DNA of 64,000 bases from Spirometra erinaceieuropaei (GCA_902702965.1 CACRXP010000002.1:2091846-2155845), one strand, 5' to 3'; counted from the first letter of the stretch, positions 11,504 to 22,974 are shown. Translations and numbers: made by a program. The notes: generated from the letters alone by a model not told the origin.

Positions 11504-11994
11504 TGCACAGGTATTTCTTTAAATAGGGCTTTTCCGTACAAACTCAAAGCAATCTTTGTCAAACACGCACCTACAGACAATTTAGTCTTTGACAAACAGA
11601 ATGCTTCGGCTTTTCAACCTCATCAGAAATTAATGTACGAACTTTGAGTAATTCCTGCGGACATAACCGTCTCTGGTTTGACCCGAAAGTTGACATGAAT
11701 GTTTGAGCCGAAATCCATCACTGAAGTAGAATAACTACGCAACATTCACAAAAAGGCCGCCGGGGAAATATTGCATTATTCACAACGCTGGCGCATATAC
11801 CGCACAATCTTTCGATGTCAGTAACTTGCCACTGAAGGCCGGTGCATGAGGTAGGAGAGAGTGCGGCAGATCCAGTGCAAGTCTGTCTCACTATAAACTG
11901 ATTTGCGAAAAGGCATTGCTGTTGGGCTCGCTCCGTGGTGTCTTCACGGCTGGCAGTCAAACTGTCACATCAGGTCTGCGTTCTAATTTCTGAG
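11504..11994. other. Unassigned sequence
   Basis: Nothing recognisable up to the target-site duplication of the PLE-1 element at 11995-12006. Confidence 0.5.
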
Positions 11995-12013
11995 AAGATT
12001 AAAGGAGACGAGG

Positions 12014-12054
12014 TGGCGAGCATACGTAGCTTTCGATAAATCCTCGTAGGACCA
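12014..12054 (-). ncRNA. Hammerhead-like motif in the inverted PLE-1 repeat (degenerate)
   Basis: Read on the minus strand the order is GGT, CCTACGA (core, canonical CUGAUGA), a short stem-II region, CGAAA, AGC-loop-GCT (stem III) and C, then GCC (stem I partner). The core differs at three positions, so self-cleavage is not expected from this copy. Confidence 0.4.
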
Positions 12055-12209
12055 GTACAATTATATGGGTAGGGGGTAGAAGTAAAAACACGTCATTGAT
12101 AAGATAAATAGATTAAAGTTCGCCTTGAAACACAGGCTGAGTGTGGGAATGTGGGGGAGGGGGGGGGGGCGGGGTAATAGCAGTCAGTGCCCGAAGAAGT
12201 GTCCACCGG

Positions 12210-12971
12210 AAGAAAACCTGGTCTGGATAACACACAAATTTCGCTAGTTTCATACCCCTACAACAAAAACGAAATCTAGTCCGATGTTTGGCACAATGAG
12301 CTAGAAAAATTTGCTCAGCGGGTAGCGTCGAGGAGAAACTTAGAAAAATCCAGGACTTACCTCGTGAAATCGGGTACCCGGACAGGTTTATTGCAAAGAA
12401 TATGGCCGAACGACCGGTAAAACCCGCCACACCGACCGCCGAAAAGAAAACTCTGTTCCTTAAAGTCCCTTGTCAAGGGGACGCGGCGAGTGAACTCCTA
12501 AGAAGACGCCTTGATCAAGCTGTTTCGCGAACCTTCCCAGCGGCAAGGGTTCAAGAATCCTTCTCTACTAACTGTATTTTACGCGGAGAAGGTAAAGATA
12601 AGTTGCCACCCCAGACCACTTCAATGTGCATCTATTCCTTCACTTGCTCCTGTGGAGCAGGTTATAGTGGTCGTACGAGTCGGTGCCTATCCAAGAGAAT
12701 ACAGGAACACCTCTCGGCATGGCTGGGAAAAGGCGAAACGAGGGGCATAAGCAGCGCCATTCTCGCGCATGTTGTCGATTCCGGACATCATGTAGACCCC
12801 AATGAAGCGTTTCGTGTGATCTATAAGGTCCCATCGAGCTATCCTAAACCACTGGGACAGCGCCTGTTAACAACAGCAGAGGCGGCCGCCATCAGGTTAC
12901 GAAAGCCAACCTTATGCGCACAGAAGAAGCACGTTCAGACACCGCGCCTACAGTGGTCGAAGGTCGACTAA
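12210..12971 (+). pseudogene. Penelope RT C-terminus plus GIY-YIG endonuclease remnant
   Basis: One frame runs from about 12210. The first part (PLQQKRNLVRCLAQ, then EEKLRKIQDL and GYPDRFIAKN) is the thumb/linker region following a Penelope reverse transcriptase, broken by TGA near 12298 and TAA near 12228. From 12402 the frame is open for 189 codons and contains the endonuclease signature SMCIYSFTCSCGAGYSGRTS, the helix KRIQEHLSAWL, and HVVDSGHHVDPNEAFRVIY. The YIG of the motif is YSG here. Palm and fingers of the RT are absent, so this is a truncated, inactive copy. The frame ends at TAA just before the gap. Confidence 0.85.
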
Positions 12972-13004
12972 CGCTACAACTCTCCCGCGCCCATCCGCTC
13001 TCAC

Positions 13005-13125
13005 NNNNNNNNNNNNNNNNNNNNNNNNNNNNNNNNNNNNNNNNNNNNNNNNNNNNNNNNNNNNNNNNNNNNNNNNNNNNNNNNNNNNNNNNNNNNNNNN
13101 NNNNNNNNNNNNNNNNNNNNNNNNN
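13005..13125. other. Assembly gap (121 N)
   Basis: The run of N lies between the endonuclease remnant and the direct terminal repeat of the PLE-1 element, probably because of its inverted-repeat structure. Confidence 0.99.
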
Positions 13126-13187
13126 TTAATCGATTTATCTTATCAATGACGTGTTTTTACTTCTACCCCCTTCCCATATAATTGTAC

Positions 13188-13228
13188 TGGTCCGATGAGA
13201 ATTTATCGAAAGCTACGTATGCTCGCCA
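13188..13228 (+). ncRNA. Hammerhead-like motif in the direct PLE-1 terminal repeat
   Basis: The order is stem I strand TGGT (13188-13191), core CCGATGA (13192-13198; canonical CUGAUGA), a 2-bp stem II with a 5-nt loop (GA/TC), GAA, stem III AGC/GCT around a 7-nt loop, the cleavage nucleotide C at 13224, and the stem I partner GCCA (13225-13228). All elements are present except that U4 of the core is C. The same U4-to-C change is in the other copies, so it may be the family state; activity is doubtful. Confidence 0.5.
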
Positions 13229-13281
13229 CCTCGTCTTCTGATTACTGCTATGGGAATTTTCTCAACTCTAAGATTAAAGGA

Positions 13282-15279
13282 CCAAAATTTTCAAACTGGA
13301 GTGTATGCCAGGCAGCCCATGAGGAATGATAGAGAACGCACAGGTGAACCAAAACCCCTTCCATTGTCATGTAGCGGTATAATATCAGTGAAAGACGTAT
13401 AGGGGCTTTTAGACAATACCTTTGCTCTCAGTATGGTGAATCGTGCAACATTTGTATGCAGAAAGCTGCGCTATCGCGTCGGATGAAGTATCTGGTAAAA
13501 TTCTACCTCAGTACTGTGGTACTGCATCACACAATTTTATCCTTCCAGGTTTTTGAACTCTGAGTTGTGTTCGTCTTATCTACTTGAGCACTTCTTTGTA
13601 GCGTTCTAGAGAATTTCATTTTCTTACTCCCTCAACTGTGAGCGGCTATTTGACGTACGCAAATGAATGAATTTCTTTTCTATTGCACTTTTAACAGTCT
13701 TCCACCCTACCCACTCTTCGGGACGGTCCGAGTTTCGCTAAACACGTTATTTTTGGTAGCTTTTGTCGTCATTTTCCACTGTCTGCTGCAGTTGAATAAA
13801 AAATAAGCAACCGTCGGCCCTCTTCTACCTTGTCCCCTTCCCATTTCACCAGTGCAACCCTGTCTACTGTTTAGTCTGGATTTCAATGTGATGACGAAAT
13901 GTCAGACTGGACAGCGTAATCGCACGGTGCAGATCTAAGGTGCACCGCTACTATCCACGATTGCACTTCCCAAGTGCACAACGCCCAATTTCGCCGCGGG
14001 AAGTGAGTCAGCGCACGCCCAGTTGACAGGGCACAGGCCTACGAACAGCAGGCAACGCCTCCTTCTGCGCTTCGCCTCGAGCCGAGGTGCAAAAAGTGGA
14101 ACTCGGATCGATCAGACCTGACCACCTGCGTCACAGCTGGCCACCGCCGAGGCAACGTAATTGCTGGCGTGTGTGTGCGCGCGTGTGTCCGCACGCATGT
14201 GCATAATTACGAATTGTGCTATGAGCCGGTAGGTGGACAACTGACAGGCCAGTCATGTGTACATCTACTGTGACCACTGGTGATCGCACGAACGCCCTAG
14301 TCATTTCACATCGTCAGCAGGAGCGGGGGGATCACTTGCGTGGGCATGAGGCCTCAGGTCGTCAGTTGGTACGTCCTTCAAGCTGTGACGAAGCGCGTGC
14401 AATAAAACATTTCTTATCACACTGGTTTTTTTCCAAAAGAAGTGCTTCGAATAAAGAGCTGTGCAGTAACCTTTGCCACTAAATGGTGATGGTTTAGTTC
14501 CGGCGTAACAGGCAGGTCGCTCAGTTGCACTCTAACATTCTAAGTAATTGCTACTGACAACAATTCAGTAGAAAGAGTATGCCACCTCTGAGGATTTCCT
14601 GTCCGACTTTATTTGGTTAAAAACCATCTTAGGCAGTTTGCAACTTTGCATGGTATGGTACATCACACTGAAAAATGCCCTTCTCAAGCCGTTATGAAAA
14701 TATTAAATAAGTTTGATGACCAGCAGCAGTAAAGTCAAATCGAACACCTTACTTCAGGTACTTAATAAGAAGAGTGTGCGCGTCCATAGACATCTAGGAC
14801 TTTGTAGAGGATGAACAAGTACACATTCATTCGTGATAATTCACAAAGCCAGAAGAGAAATTCGGCTCCTAAAGAGGGTCTCAGTTGGTAGAAAAAGTTT
14901 ATGGACAACGCACCATTTCTGTTTGCGGCGCCGTCATCTTGAAATTCTCCTTTATCCAATGAATTCCATTGAGTGTATGTGGGGGAATTCCAGATTCGAC
15001 AAAATAAATACGATGAATACCACACAAGAATTTTCTTTACAAACAATGCGACTATAATTGCGAATACTATTTCAATAGTGACGGCTTTACAGAATGCATA
15101 TACAGCTACTTATAACACATTGATATGCAAAAGTATGATCCTAAAGGGCCTAGCCTATTACCCCCAGAAAGAAAACTGGAGAGAAAGGGAATGGAAACTG
15201 GGAAATATCAAGACTTACAATATGGTGAGGAAGACAGTATGATCTCCTCTTCTGATACTGAAGCACCTCAAATACGGTG
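13282..15279. other. Unassigned intergenic sequence
   Basis: No gene recognised. There is a short alternating GT/GC purine-pyrimidine tract near 14167-14205, and small open frames around 14833-15340 on both strands that look like chance. Confidence 0.45.
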
Positions 15280-15745
15280 TAATATGACAGTTCGACCATC
15301 GTTATGGAGGATGTCCCCTTTACGCCCCACAAAAGAGTGAACGCAGGGACAGTGGCTTGCGCGTGAATTATTTTATAGTGATAATAGACTTGCGAGGCAT
15401 TTATCGCACTCTCTCCTCCCGCATCCTCCTAAGCCCGGTGTCAGGACAGAGTCAAGAAGACCGAAGGGGGGGGAAGGATGCAAGTGGCTGGTACGGCAGA
15501 ACCCCGCACCTGGGCTCACCACCACACCCCCTGGTCCACAGCGTACAAGGATTTTATACCACAAAAAGAATAGCGGACGGTACGATCCCAGTTGGCTCGT
15601 CGCGAACCTCCGACTGGGCGTGTCACCCCACTCCAAGGTCAGCATTCTTTATGGGTGCACATTCCCTATTACGCCTGCCGGACTTTCATCTAGCCCCGTG
15701 TTGGACCAGTGCATCTACCACATGGCCCGTTTTAGGGGTAACAGG
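15280..15745 (+). repeat. Dispersed repeat family R1, direct copy
   Basis: This segment matches the reverse complement of 33466-33905 along its length. Shared landmarks are GTTCGACCATCG near the start, ACCCCCTGGTCCAC near 15530, CGTGTTGGACCAGTGCA and CATGGCCCGTTT near the end. Both copies keep partial open frames with HPLVHS and TWPV in the same order. It directly precedes the gypsy remnant, so it could belong to it (LTR or leader), but no second flanking copy is seen. Confidence 0.55.
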
Positions 15746-15839
15746 GTAATATAACTCTGGGACGCCAGACACCCAGCGTCTATGTGACAGCCACCCCCAT
15801 GATCGTCGGCGCCGTCACTTTCTCTTGCCACATTTCTGC

Positions 15840-18090
15840 CCGCCTCATCCCTTCAGTCAATCAGTGCCTAGCGTCCCTGTGATGACTATCAGGCCTAGAA
15901 CAACGTCACCATCCCATACTGCTTTCCTGTACTGCACCTCGAGGACTTTGTCGGTGCCTTCTTCAGCATGCCCGTCTTTTCCAAGGTCAGTCTGGTCCTA
16001 GCATCTCACTAGAGCCCCATCGTCTCGAAGGACCTTTCGATGACGGCCGTCACCACCCTTTCTTGCCTCTTTGAGTTCCTGTGTGTGTGTCGTTCGGACT
16101 ACGAAACGCCTCCCAAACCTTCCAGGCATTCATAGACTGAGTGGTCCATGGTTCAGCTTTTGCCGACACCTATATTCCCGACCTATTGGTGGCCAGCTCC
16201 GCCGCCGAAGGAGAAATTGGTCTTGTTTCCGACCCATCCAAATGTGTCTTCGGTCCCTCCCTCAGGTTTCTCGAGTACCTGGTCGAGTCCAACGATATCC
16301 ACACTCTTTCCTCGAAGGTCGCGGTCAACCGTGAATCCCCTCTATCAACTTACAGGCGTCAAACGCAACGCTTTCTTGGCATGGTAAACTTTTACCACCG
16401 GTCCCTCCAGAACCATGCCGGTGTCAATCTGCCGCTCTTGAAACTCCTGTCGCGTCCCAACGGTTCGCTCGAGCTCTCGACAGACGTTCTCGCTGCTTTT
16501 GATAAGGCGAAGGCGGCTCTGACTGACGCCCCCCTTCTGACCCATTCTGCTCCCGACGTTCTTATCTTCCGCATGGTCGACGCTCTCGAGGTTGCGGTCG
16601 GCACGGTTCTTCAGCACCACCTCGCAGGCCAGACGTAGTCCCTAACTTTCTTTTCCAAAACGTTACCACCCAACGAATCACGCAAAATCATATTTGGGCG
16701 CACCTCCTCTATGCCCTCATCGGCCCTTCTTTTGGCCCTTCCTTGAGAGTAGGGACGTCATCATCTTCTCGGGCCACAGAATCCTCTTCTACGCTTTCAA
16801 GTCGCACCCTGACAAGACCAGCCTTAGGAATATCCGCCCAGTTTACCTCAGATATGCTCCACACCCATGGATCACGCAATGAGGTGGCTGGCACACTGTT
16901 CGGGTCAACCACTGATCATCTGCGGCACTCTCCCGGGACCGGCCTCATTGAGATGGCTGCCGAACAACGCCATGTCGGTTTTCCTGTGACAGGGGCGTTT
17001 CTGGATTCCAACTCCAAGACCTCCGCCTGACTGTTGACGACTTCATCATTCTCTGTAGCATCTCCACTGCTTCCCATCGTCCCTCTGTGCCGCCATCCCT
17101 CCGCCGCAAGGTTTTCTTCCCCCTGCGCAGTCTCTCTCGCTCTGGGGATCGAGAAGGTGGTTTCAGACCACATCGTCTAGCCTAGGAGACACAAGGACCT
17201 GGAAGTCTGAACACGGACGTGCCTGGTTTGTCAGCGGAGCAAAGTCTAGTGGCAGAACAATGCTCCTATCGACACCTTTTCCGGCCCCGGTGCAGGGTTC
17301 AGTCATGTCCACTTCGATATCGTAGACACCTGCCTCGGTGCGATGGTTGCTCTTACCTCCTCACTTGCGTTAACTGCTTCATCCGGTGGCCAGACGCCAT
17401 CCCTCTGTCCGATGACGGGGTTGCGACGGTGGTTAAAGTCTTTCATGATCGTTGGACTGCCATCTTCAGTGCCCCCTCCACCATAACGGCTGGCCGCGAC
17501 ACCCAATCTTTTTTTTCCTTTTTTAGGTTGTGCTCGTGCCGGAGGACAGTCCATCACCCGGTCGCCAATGGAAGGTTGAGTGGTTTCATCGCCAGCTAAA
17601 GACCTTCCTACGCTCCGCTGAGGATCCGGAGAGCCAGACGGACTATCTTCCACTGGTCCTTTTGCGCATTTGCTCCAGCCTCAACTCGGATTTTGCCTCT
17701 TATGCAGTTGAACTGGTGTTTGACGCCAACGTCTGACTTTCCCAGTAGGATCGAGGATCCTGGCAACTTCCTGTACCGTCTGTGATAATTTATGCTGCCA
17801 ATTTCTCCAGTTCCACCCAGGCCATCGATCTTTGAATTGTATCTCGAAAAGTGCTTGACGACATGTTCTCGAGGGACGAAGACGCTTAGCATTCAACGCG
17901 ACACTCTTGCGGAGGTCAGGGTCGTTGACCGTCTCAAAGCCGCTGTCCCGGACACTCCTCCTGATGGATTCTTTGTTCCCCGATCCCATGTGCCTCCACC
18001 TCCCCTACTCACTATCCTTCTGCTTGGCTTGCTCCTTGTCCCTCTCTCTCCGCCGTCACTAACTGCAACCACCTCGTTAACCCCCTAATT
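15840..18090 (+). pseudogene. Decayed Ty3/gypsy pol (RT, RNase H, integrase)
   Basis: From about 16090 the frame encodes FGLRNASQTFQAFID, the Ty3/gypsy RT palm motif, then a stop and a segment where the catalytic YxDD reads YIPD. The connection and RNase H region follows (FLGMVNFYHRSL, then a DVLAAFDKAK stretch, 16141-16638). The integrase core is recognisable at 17219-17740 (LTCVNCFIRWPDAIPLSD, FGAPSTIT-like, WFHRQLKTFLRSAEDPE) in shifting frames. The C-terminal RLKAAVPDTPPD and proline-rich tail end near 18090. There are many frameshifts and internal deletions, for example before GTKTLSIQRDT. It is an old, inactive copy; neither LTR was identified. Confidence 0.85.
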
Positions 18091-18176
18091 CTTCAGCTGA
18101 AACACGCGCTAATTCCTCTTCTCCCTTACCTCCAGACTGTTAGAGACAAAAGTTACTTTGGCACCTAGGTAAAATA

Positions 18177-18418
18177 CTCAACTCCGAGGCCGGATGGTGG
18201 TGTAAACGACTCCAAATGATATAGGAAAGTCTAAGAAAAATGAATAATGAAACGATCAGAAAAGTGAACGTGAGGTCTGCTGCGACCTGTACTTCTGGTT
18301 TATATCACCCACAGTGCACTTCGCATGCACTTCTCTTATCCTTTCATTATTCATCTTTCCTATACTTTCCTATATCGTTTGGCGTCGTTTTACACCACCC
18401 TCCGGCCTCGGAGTTGAG
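18177..18418. mobile_element. 242-bp foldback MITE with TA flanks
   Basis: Arms of about 96 bp (18177-18272 and 18323-18418) are inverted copies at roughly 85 percent identity, starting CTCAACTCCGAGGCCGG at both ends and flanked by TA on each side. A loop of about 50 bp separates them. No coding capacity. The ends differ from the larger foldback family, so it is a separate MITE. Confidence 0.75.
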
Positions 18419-20465
18419 TATTGGGCAGAGGTACCGAAGTAACTTCTGCCTCCAACAGTCTGGTCATATGTTTTTGACTGACTGTTTGAACGAGCAGACA
18501 CAACGCTGTACGCAGAACACGTGCTATCGACAGCGGCTTGGTGATCAGGTCCTACTCTCCTGAACATCACTTTTCTAACTTACTGGTCTGTTCTGCAGTT
18601 CCCCGCCAGACTGGTGTACATAATTGACGGTGTGAACTCACAGTATATAGACTGCTTGGTAGTTACTTTCGCGTTTGGGGACATATTTGTCAATGCTAAT
18701 AAGTCAAAACCTTGCTAGGGTGAGCTATGGTAAACAGCGAACCCGCTCAGCCATACATTTTTGAGACGGACATCTGATTGGATACGTCTGCCGTCCGTAC
18801 CCCTGTTGAGACAGAACCTCTTGGACCTTAGGTTTTCCCCGATTACTGTGTTCTATCGTGCATCTGAACAGAGAGTCTTGGTGCGCCCGAAGAGAAAGCG
18901 TCTGACCCATTTAAAAAACTTGCTCCTGACATCCATTAATACTAACTTATGTATGGGGTTGTCGGCGTGGTATAACTTTAAAAGCTTTTCTAAAGTCAAT
19001 ACAGGTGGTATGCGCACTATGTCTTTTGTCAATCGCGCTTATCCAGGTGTGCATTGTGTAGGGAAAGGCCATCCCTTACGATCGTCCTTTGTGAAGGCAG
19101 TACTGGGAACCGGGACAGAACATTTTGAACTTTCACATAACTTACAAATTCCTCTTCAACAGACTTGTTCATGCCTTTAAAGCAGAAGTAGGTCAGGCTG
19201 ATGGCTTTGAAACTGACTGCAAGTATACGCTTAGTACTTGTGTGGATGGACGTAATCTGTGCCATCTTCGGGTCATCGGAAGGATTTCGGGATGAATTAG
19301 ACAGTGAGTCCATGCGGATCCTGAAACTAGCCTCCTGTCAAGCTTGTTATCTATTTGAAAATTGCTGCTCTACAAAAGAATATAATGTTTTCAATAACTG
19401 GAGTCCTCGCATCCTCGTTACAAGGCCCACGAAATCCGTTTCTTTTATCGAAAAAATACTCGAACGATTAAGAAAAGTGTTCAGGTATGCGCTGTCGTAT
19501 ATCTTGAGACCTCCATGAGTCTCCATGATAGGAGCGTGATCCTTGTTGTGTGGGATCTTTTGCAAGTGCCCGAGGATAATTTAGGATTCTTCACGGTTCG
19601 TCAAGCAAAGTGCTTTCAAGATCCAGTTGTTTTTTGAAAATTTAACCCTTAGGAGTGTTCGTCTGCGCCTTTTATTCCGAAATTGCTGTGGTTTTTCGGC
19701 TCACCCAGAATCTCTTCCATACTTTCCCCTTCCTATTAGTCTCGCTTTTCAGGGACGGCGATCACTGCTGAAGTGAGGCCGTTTTCCTTGGCCTTGACCG
19801 AGGCTACTCCCAAGAGGAAACACATATTCTCTAAGCTTCCGATACTTATGATGTTTCGAGCGAGCAAAATAGTCCAGTCATTTAAGCGTTGCCTGAGCTC
19901 TCTTAAGTTAAAGGTCTCTGCTCATTCCTTCCTTGTTTTCATCTAGAATGGGAAAGAATCGGTCTACCTTAGAATCTCTTGGGTACTGTCAGAATACAGA
20001 GCAAAAGGGCTCATTCACTTCTTTTGGACTTTGTATTCATTAGAATAAATTCCTAAGACGAAAAGTACACTAAGTTGGAGCTTGTTTTAACTTTAGCAGG
20101 CCTGTGGTCTAAAGTCAGTAGCAAAATAACAGCTAAAAATTCGGAAGAAATACAACGTTGGCGTTACTTATGTCATATTTTAGAGTGCTCTAGGCCAGGT
20201 TGGGGCTCTCTCCGCCAAACAAAGTCATGCCTCATAGCAGGGTCCAAGAGTCGTTTTAGCTCTCTCGGTATCCCTATTTAGGTGTTGCACTACTTAACCA
20301 TTCGCGTAAAGGGGGTTAGAAAAGGTGGCCTAAACAAGGACTGAATCCATGTCTTCAACATGCATGCCGCAACTCTTGGGTGCAAAACTTGCGGCCAAAA
20401 CAACTATACAAACTACAACAACCTCGTCTCCGTGTTCCCCCTCCTTCCCCACAGATTGCTAGAGT
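18419..20465. other. Unassigned sequence
   Basis: Open frames such as 18761-19180 and 19201-19518 (+) show no recognisable domain, and both have overlapping frames on the other strand. No RNA gene or repeat was identified. Confidence 0.4.
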
Positions 20466-21229
20466 GAGTCCGCTAACACTGGCAGCCTAGAATGTTCATT
20501 CACTCCTAGTTAATCCAAAAACAACCGGCTGGGAAGGAGGACGGCCCAAATAGTTCGAGAAATGGCGCATCACAAGGTGGACATCTCTCTTCTCAACGAG
20601 ACCCGCTTATCTGTACAGGGTCAGTTGGAAGGGATGGGTGCCCGCTGCACTTCGTTCTAAAGTGACGGCCCAATAATAGCGAGACGCGACTCCGGCATCG
20701 CCTTTGCCATTCGTAGTAACAATGTGGGACAACTATCGTCTGCCACAGGACGTTGGTGGCCAACTCATGACCAGGTGCCTGCCTCCTAAGGGAGTCACAC
20801 TTGCTACCACCTTCGGAGCCTTTGCCCCCTCCCAATAACCAGATCCGACAAGGCGAAGAAGAAATTATACGAGGACCTGCACGCCCTCCTGGCGACCGTG
20901 CCGAAGGCGGACAAACTGGTCATCCTTCGTGACTTTAATGCCCGCGTAGGGACAGGCAACACTGCCTGGAGGGTAGCGTTAGATCCTCACGGGATGGACG
21001 GCTGCAACAACCTGAATGCACCCAGGTCTCGGTGCTGGCAGCTGATGGACCAGTTCTCGTCCACAGGCGAGATCGGCAAGACGTTTTAGTGACCAAGGCG
21101 GTCTGTGACAATAACGGTTAACAAGCCACTGCCTCGTCATCTCTAAGATTAGACTCTAGCTGCAACCTCGCAGGACACCACAAGGTAAGCGACTACCTGG
21201 TAAGTTAAATACTGTTCTGAAGGACATCT

Positions 21230-21270
21230 GGCGAGCATACGCGTGCTTTCGATAAATTCTCATCGAGCCT
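21230..21270 (-). ncRNA. Hammerhead-like motif, third PLE-1 copy
   Basis: On the minus strand: stem I GGC, core TCGATGA, G-AATTTAT-C (stem II), GAA, stem III AGCA/TGCT with a 6-nt loop, C at the cleavage position, and the stem I partner GCC. All three helices can form, but core positions 3 and 4 are T and C instead of C and U. Confidence 0.45.
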
Positions 21271-21493
21271 GAACGTTTATATGGGAACGAGGTACGAAGT
21301 GGAACGTTTCAGCCATAAGAGCTATCGATTACGGTTCGTCTATTCATGCAAACGTAGTACGTGAGCAAAGGGGGCGAATGGAGGGGAGAGGAGGCAGTAA
21401 GTGACAGTGAGGGCTAGGTAAAGCCCTTACTCTTACCGCTCAGCCCTTATCGTTCACACGTTTCAGTTTGTACCTCGTTCCCAGATAAATGTA

Positions 21494-21535
21494 CAGGCCC
21501 GATTATAATTTATTGAATGTATGCGTATGCTCGCC
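21494..21535 (+). ncRNA. Degenerate hammerhead-like motif, fourth PLE-1 copy
   Basis: The sequence aligns with the other three copies (CAGGC, CCGATTA, AATTTAT, TGAA, TGCTCGCC), but the core and the GAAA are damaged. It is certainly inactive and serves only as evidence for the family consensus. Confidence 0.35.
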
Positions 21536-22895
21536 GAATATTCTTCTGAGTTTCTAAATTGGACTTTTCGCAACTATAAATACTGTTCTGTTGAATTTTG
21601 CTGCTCACCACGTTCATCTAAGAGGTCAATCGGCTCAGCGACTGGAAAACCTGCGAAATCTGGGACGAAAAAATCACCCTAGAGACGTTGTGGCGCCAGC
21701 TGCTGAATGCCATTCAGTCCCCTGCCCTGGTATTACACGGTCGCTCATGCCATCAACATTAGGACTGGTTCGGCGACGATAACGAACAAATCTGCTATCT
21801 GATAGGAGGTAAGAATAGGCTTTATAAGGCATGCACCAACTGGTTCAATGAGGCAAGGAAATTCGGCTTCTCCAGGTGTCAGCACGTGTTACAACAACGA
21901 CTGTGGGATATGCAGGACACTCAGATGGACAGCAAGGCAATTAAAAATCCGAGGGCACGCTGACTGCATAGAACGAATAGCAATTTTGCCTCCATCATGG
22001 CAGCTTACGGTCTCCGCATCAAAGGAGCCGCACTGCCTCTAAATTCCAGCAGAACAACGCTTTTTACGGGAAGATTGCGAATTATGAAGCCCTAGGCCAA
22101 GCACTTCAGAACCGTCCTCAACCGCCCATTCACAACTCCCGACATTGAAATCGGGCGCGATCCCGGCCGAAGTTCGCAAGCTTACCGCTTCCCGGCTGAT
22201 GGGCGAACTTACAACGATATTTCAGGATGTGTGACGCAAAGGACAAGTTTCTCAGAATTTCGAGAACACGAATACCGTCCGTCTCTACAAGCCGAAACGG
22301 AACCGACGACTATGTGAAAATCACACAGCAATCTCGATAATAAACACTGCTTGGAAGATCTTTGCTCGTCTCCTTCTCAATCATCCCAACGGTCATCTGG
22401 AACGCGGAATTCTCCTGGAAAACCATTGTGACTTTCAACGATACCGTAGAACCAACGACATGATCTCAGCCGCCCGACAGCTGTAAGAAAAATATTTGTA
22501 ACTTCATATCAACCTATATACTACCTTCGCTGATTTGACGAAAGCCTTCGACACGGTGAATCGTGACGGATTTTGGAAAGTCAAGCAAAACTAGGATGTC
22601 CCAAATGATTCATTCTCCTTCGGTATCCGCTCTTACTGCAGCATGATGGCGCGCGTCACAGACAAAAGGACAGTCGCAGAGACACTCATAGTCACGAATG
22701 GAATGAAGCAGGGCTTCGTATTCGATAAAATCCCATTCAACCACATGCCCTTTGCCATGAAGCTGGACGCTTGTCGTAACGAGCACCCGGGATCGGTATC
22801 ATCTGCAAGATCGACGGCCAACTCCTCAAAATTAGAAGAGTGCAAACGCCCACGCGGACCTTAACAAACACCGCCCATGAACTCCTATTCACGCC

Positions 22896-22974
22896 CCGCG
22901 TGCTGGATACCAGTGTCGCAACACTCCGATTCGCGGCGAATCGGAGTGTTGCGACACTGGTATCCAGCCCGCGG
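22896..22974. repeat. 79-bp near-perfect palindrome
   Basis: The arms 22896-22934 and 22936-22974 are reverse complements around a single base at 22935, with one mismatch; 33 bp on each side are perfect (CTGGATACCAGTGTCGCAAC and onward). It lies inside the RTE reading frame, which stays open across it. Either a recent inverted duplication or an assembly/foldback artefact would give this. Confidence 0.9.

Larger units (their letters stand above)
12007..13269 (+). mobile_element. Penelope-like element, family PLE-1, with 12-bp target-site duplication
   Basis: The insertion is bounded by the 12-bp direct repeat AAGATTAAAGGA at 11995-12006 and 13270-13281. Inside are an inverted terminal-repeat arm (12007-12118), a remnant of reverse transcriptase thumb plus GIY-YIG endonuclease (about 12210-12971), a gap, and the terminal repeat in direct orientation (13126-13269). 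The two repeat copies are reverse complements over about 115 bp. This is the structure expected of a 5'-truncated Penelope insertion with an inverted pseudo-LTR fragment. Hammerhead-like motifs lie in both arms. Confidence 0.82.
21220..21576. mobile_element. PLE-1 terminal-repeat insertion nested in the RTE element
   Basis: The 14-bp direct repeat TAAATACTGTTCTG occurs at 21206-21219 and 21577-21590 and brackets 357 bp foreign to the RTE frame. The inserted DNA has inverted arms (about 21228-21300 and 21470-21540) matching the terminal repeats of the PLE-1 element at 12007-13269, including the downstream CTTCTGAG...TTTTCGCAACT end. The middle holds no protein. The insertion is therefore a short Penelope copy or a non-autonomous derivative, younger than the RTE copy. 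Confidence 0.8.
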
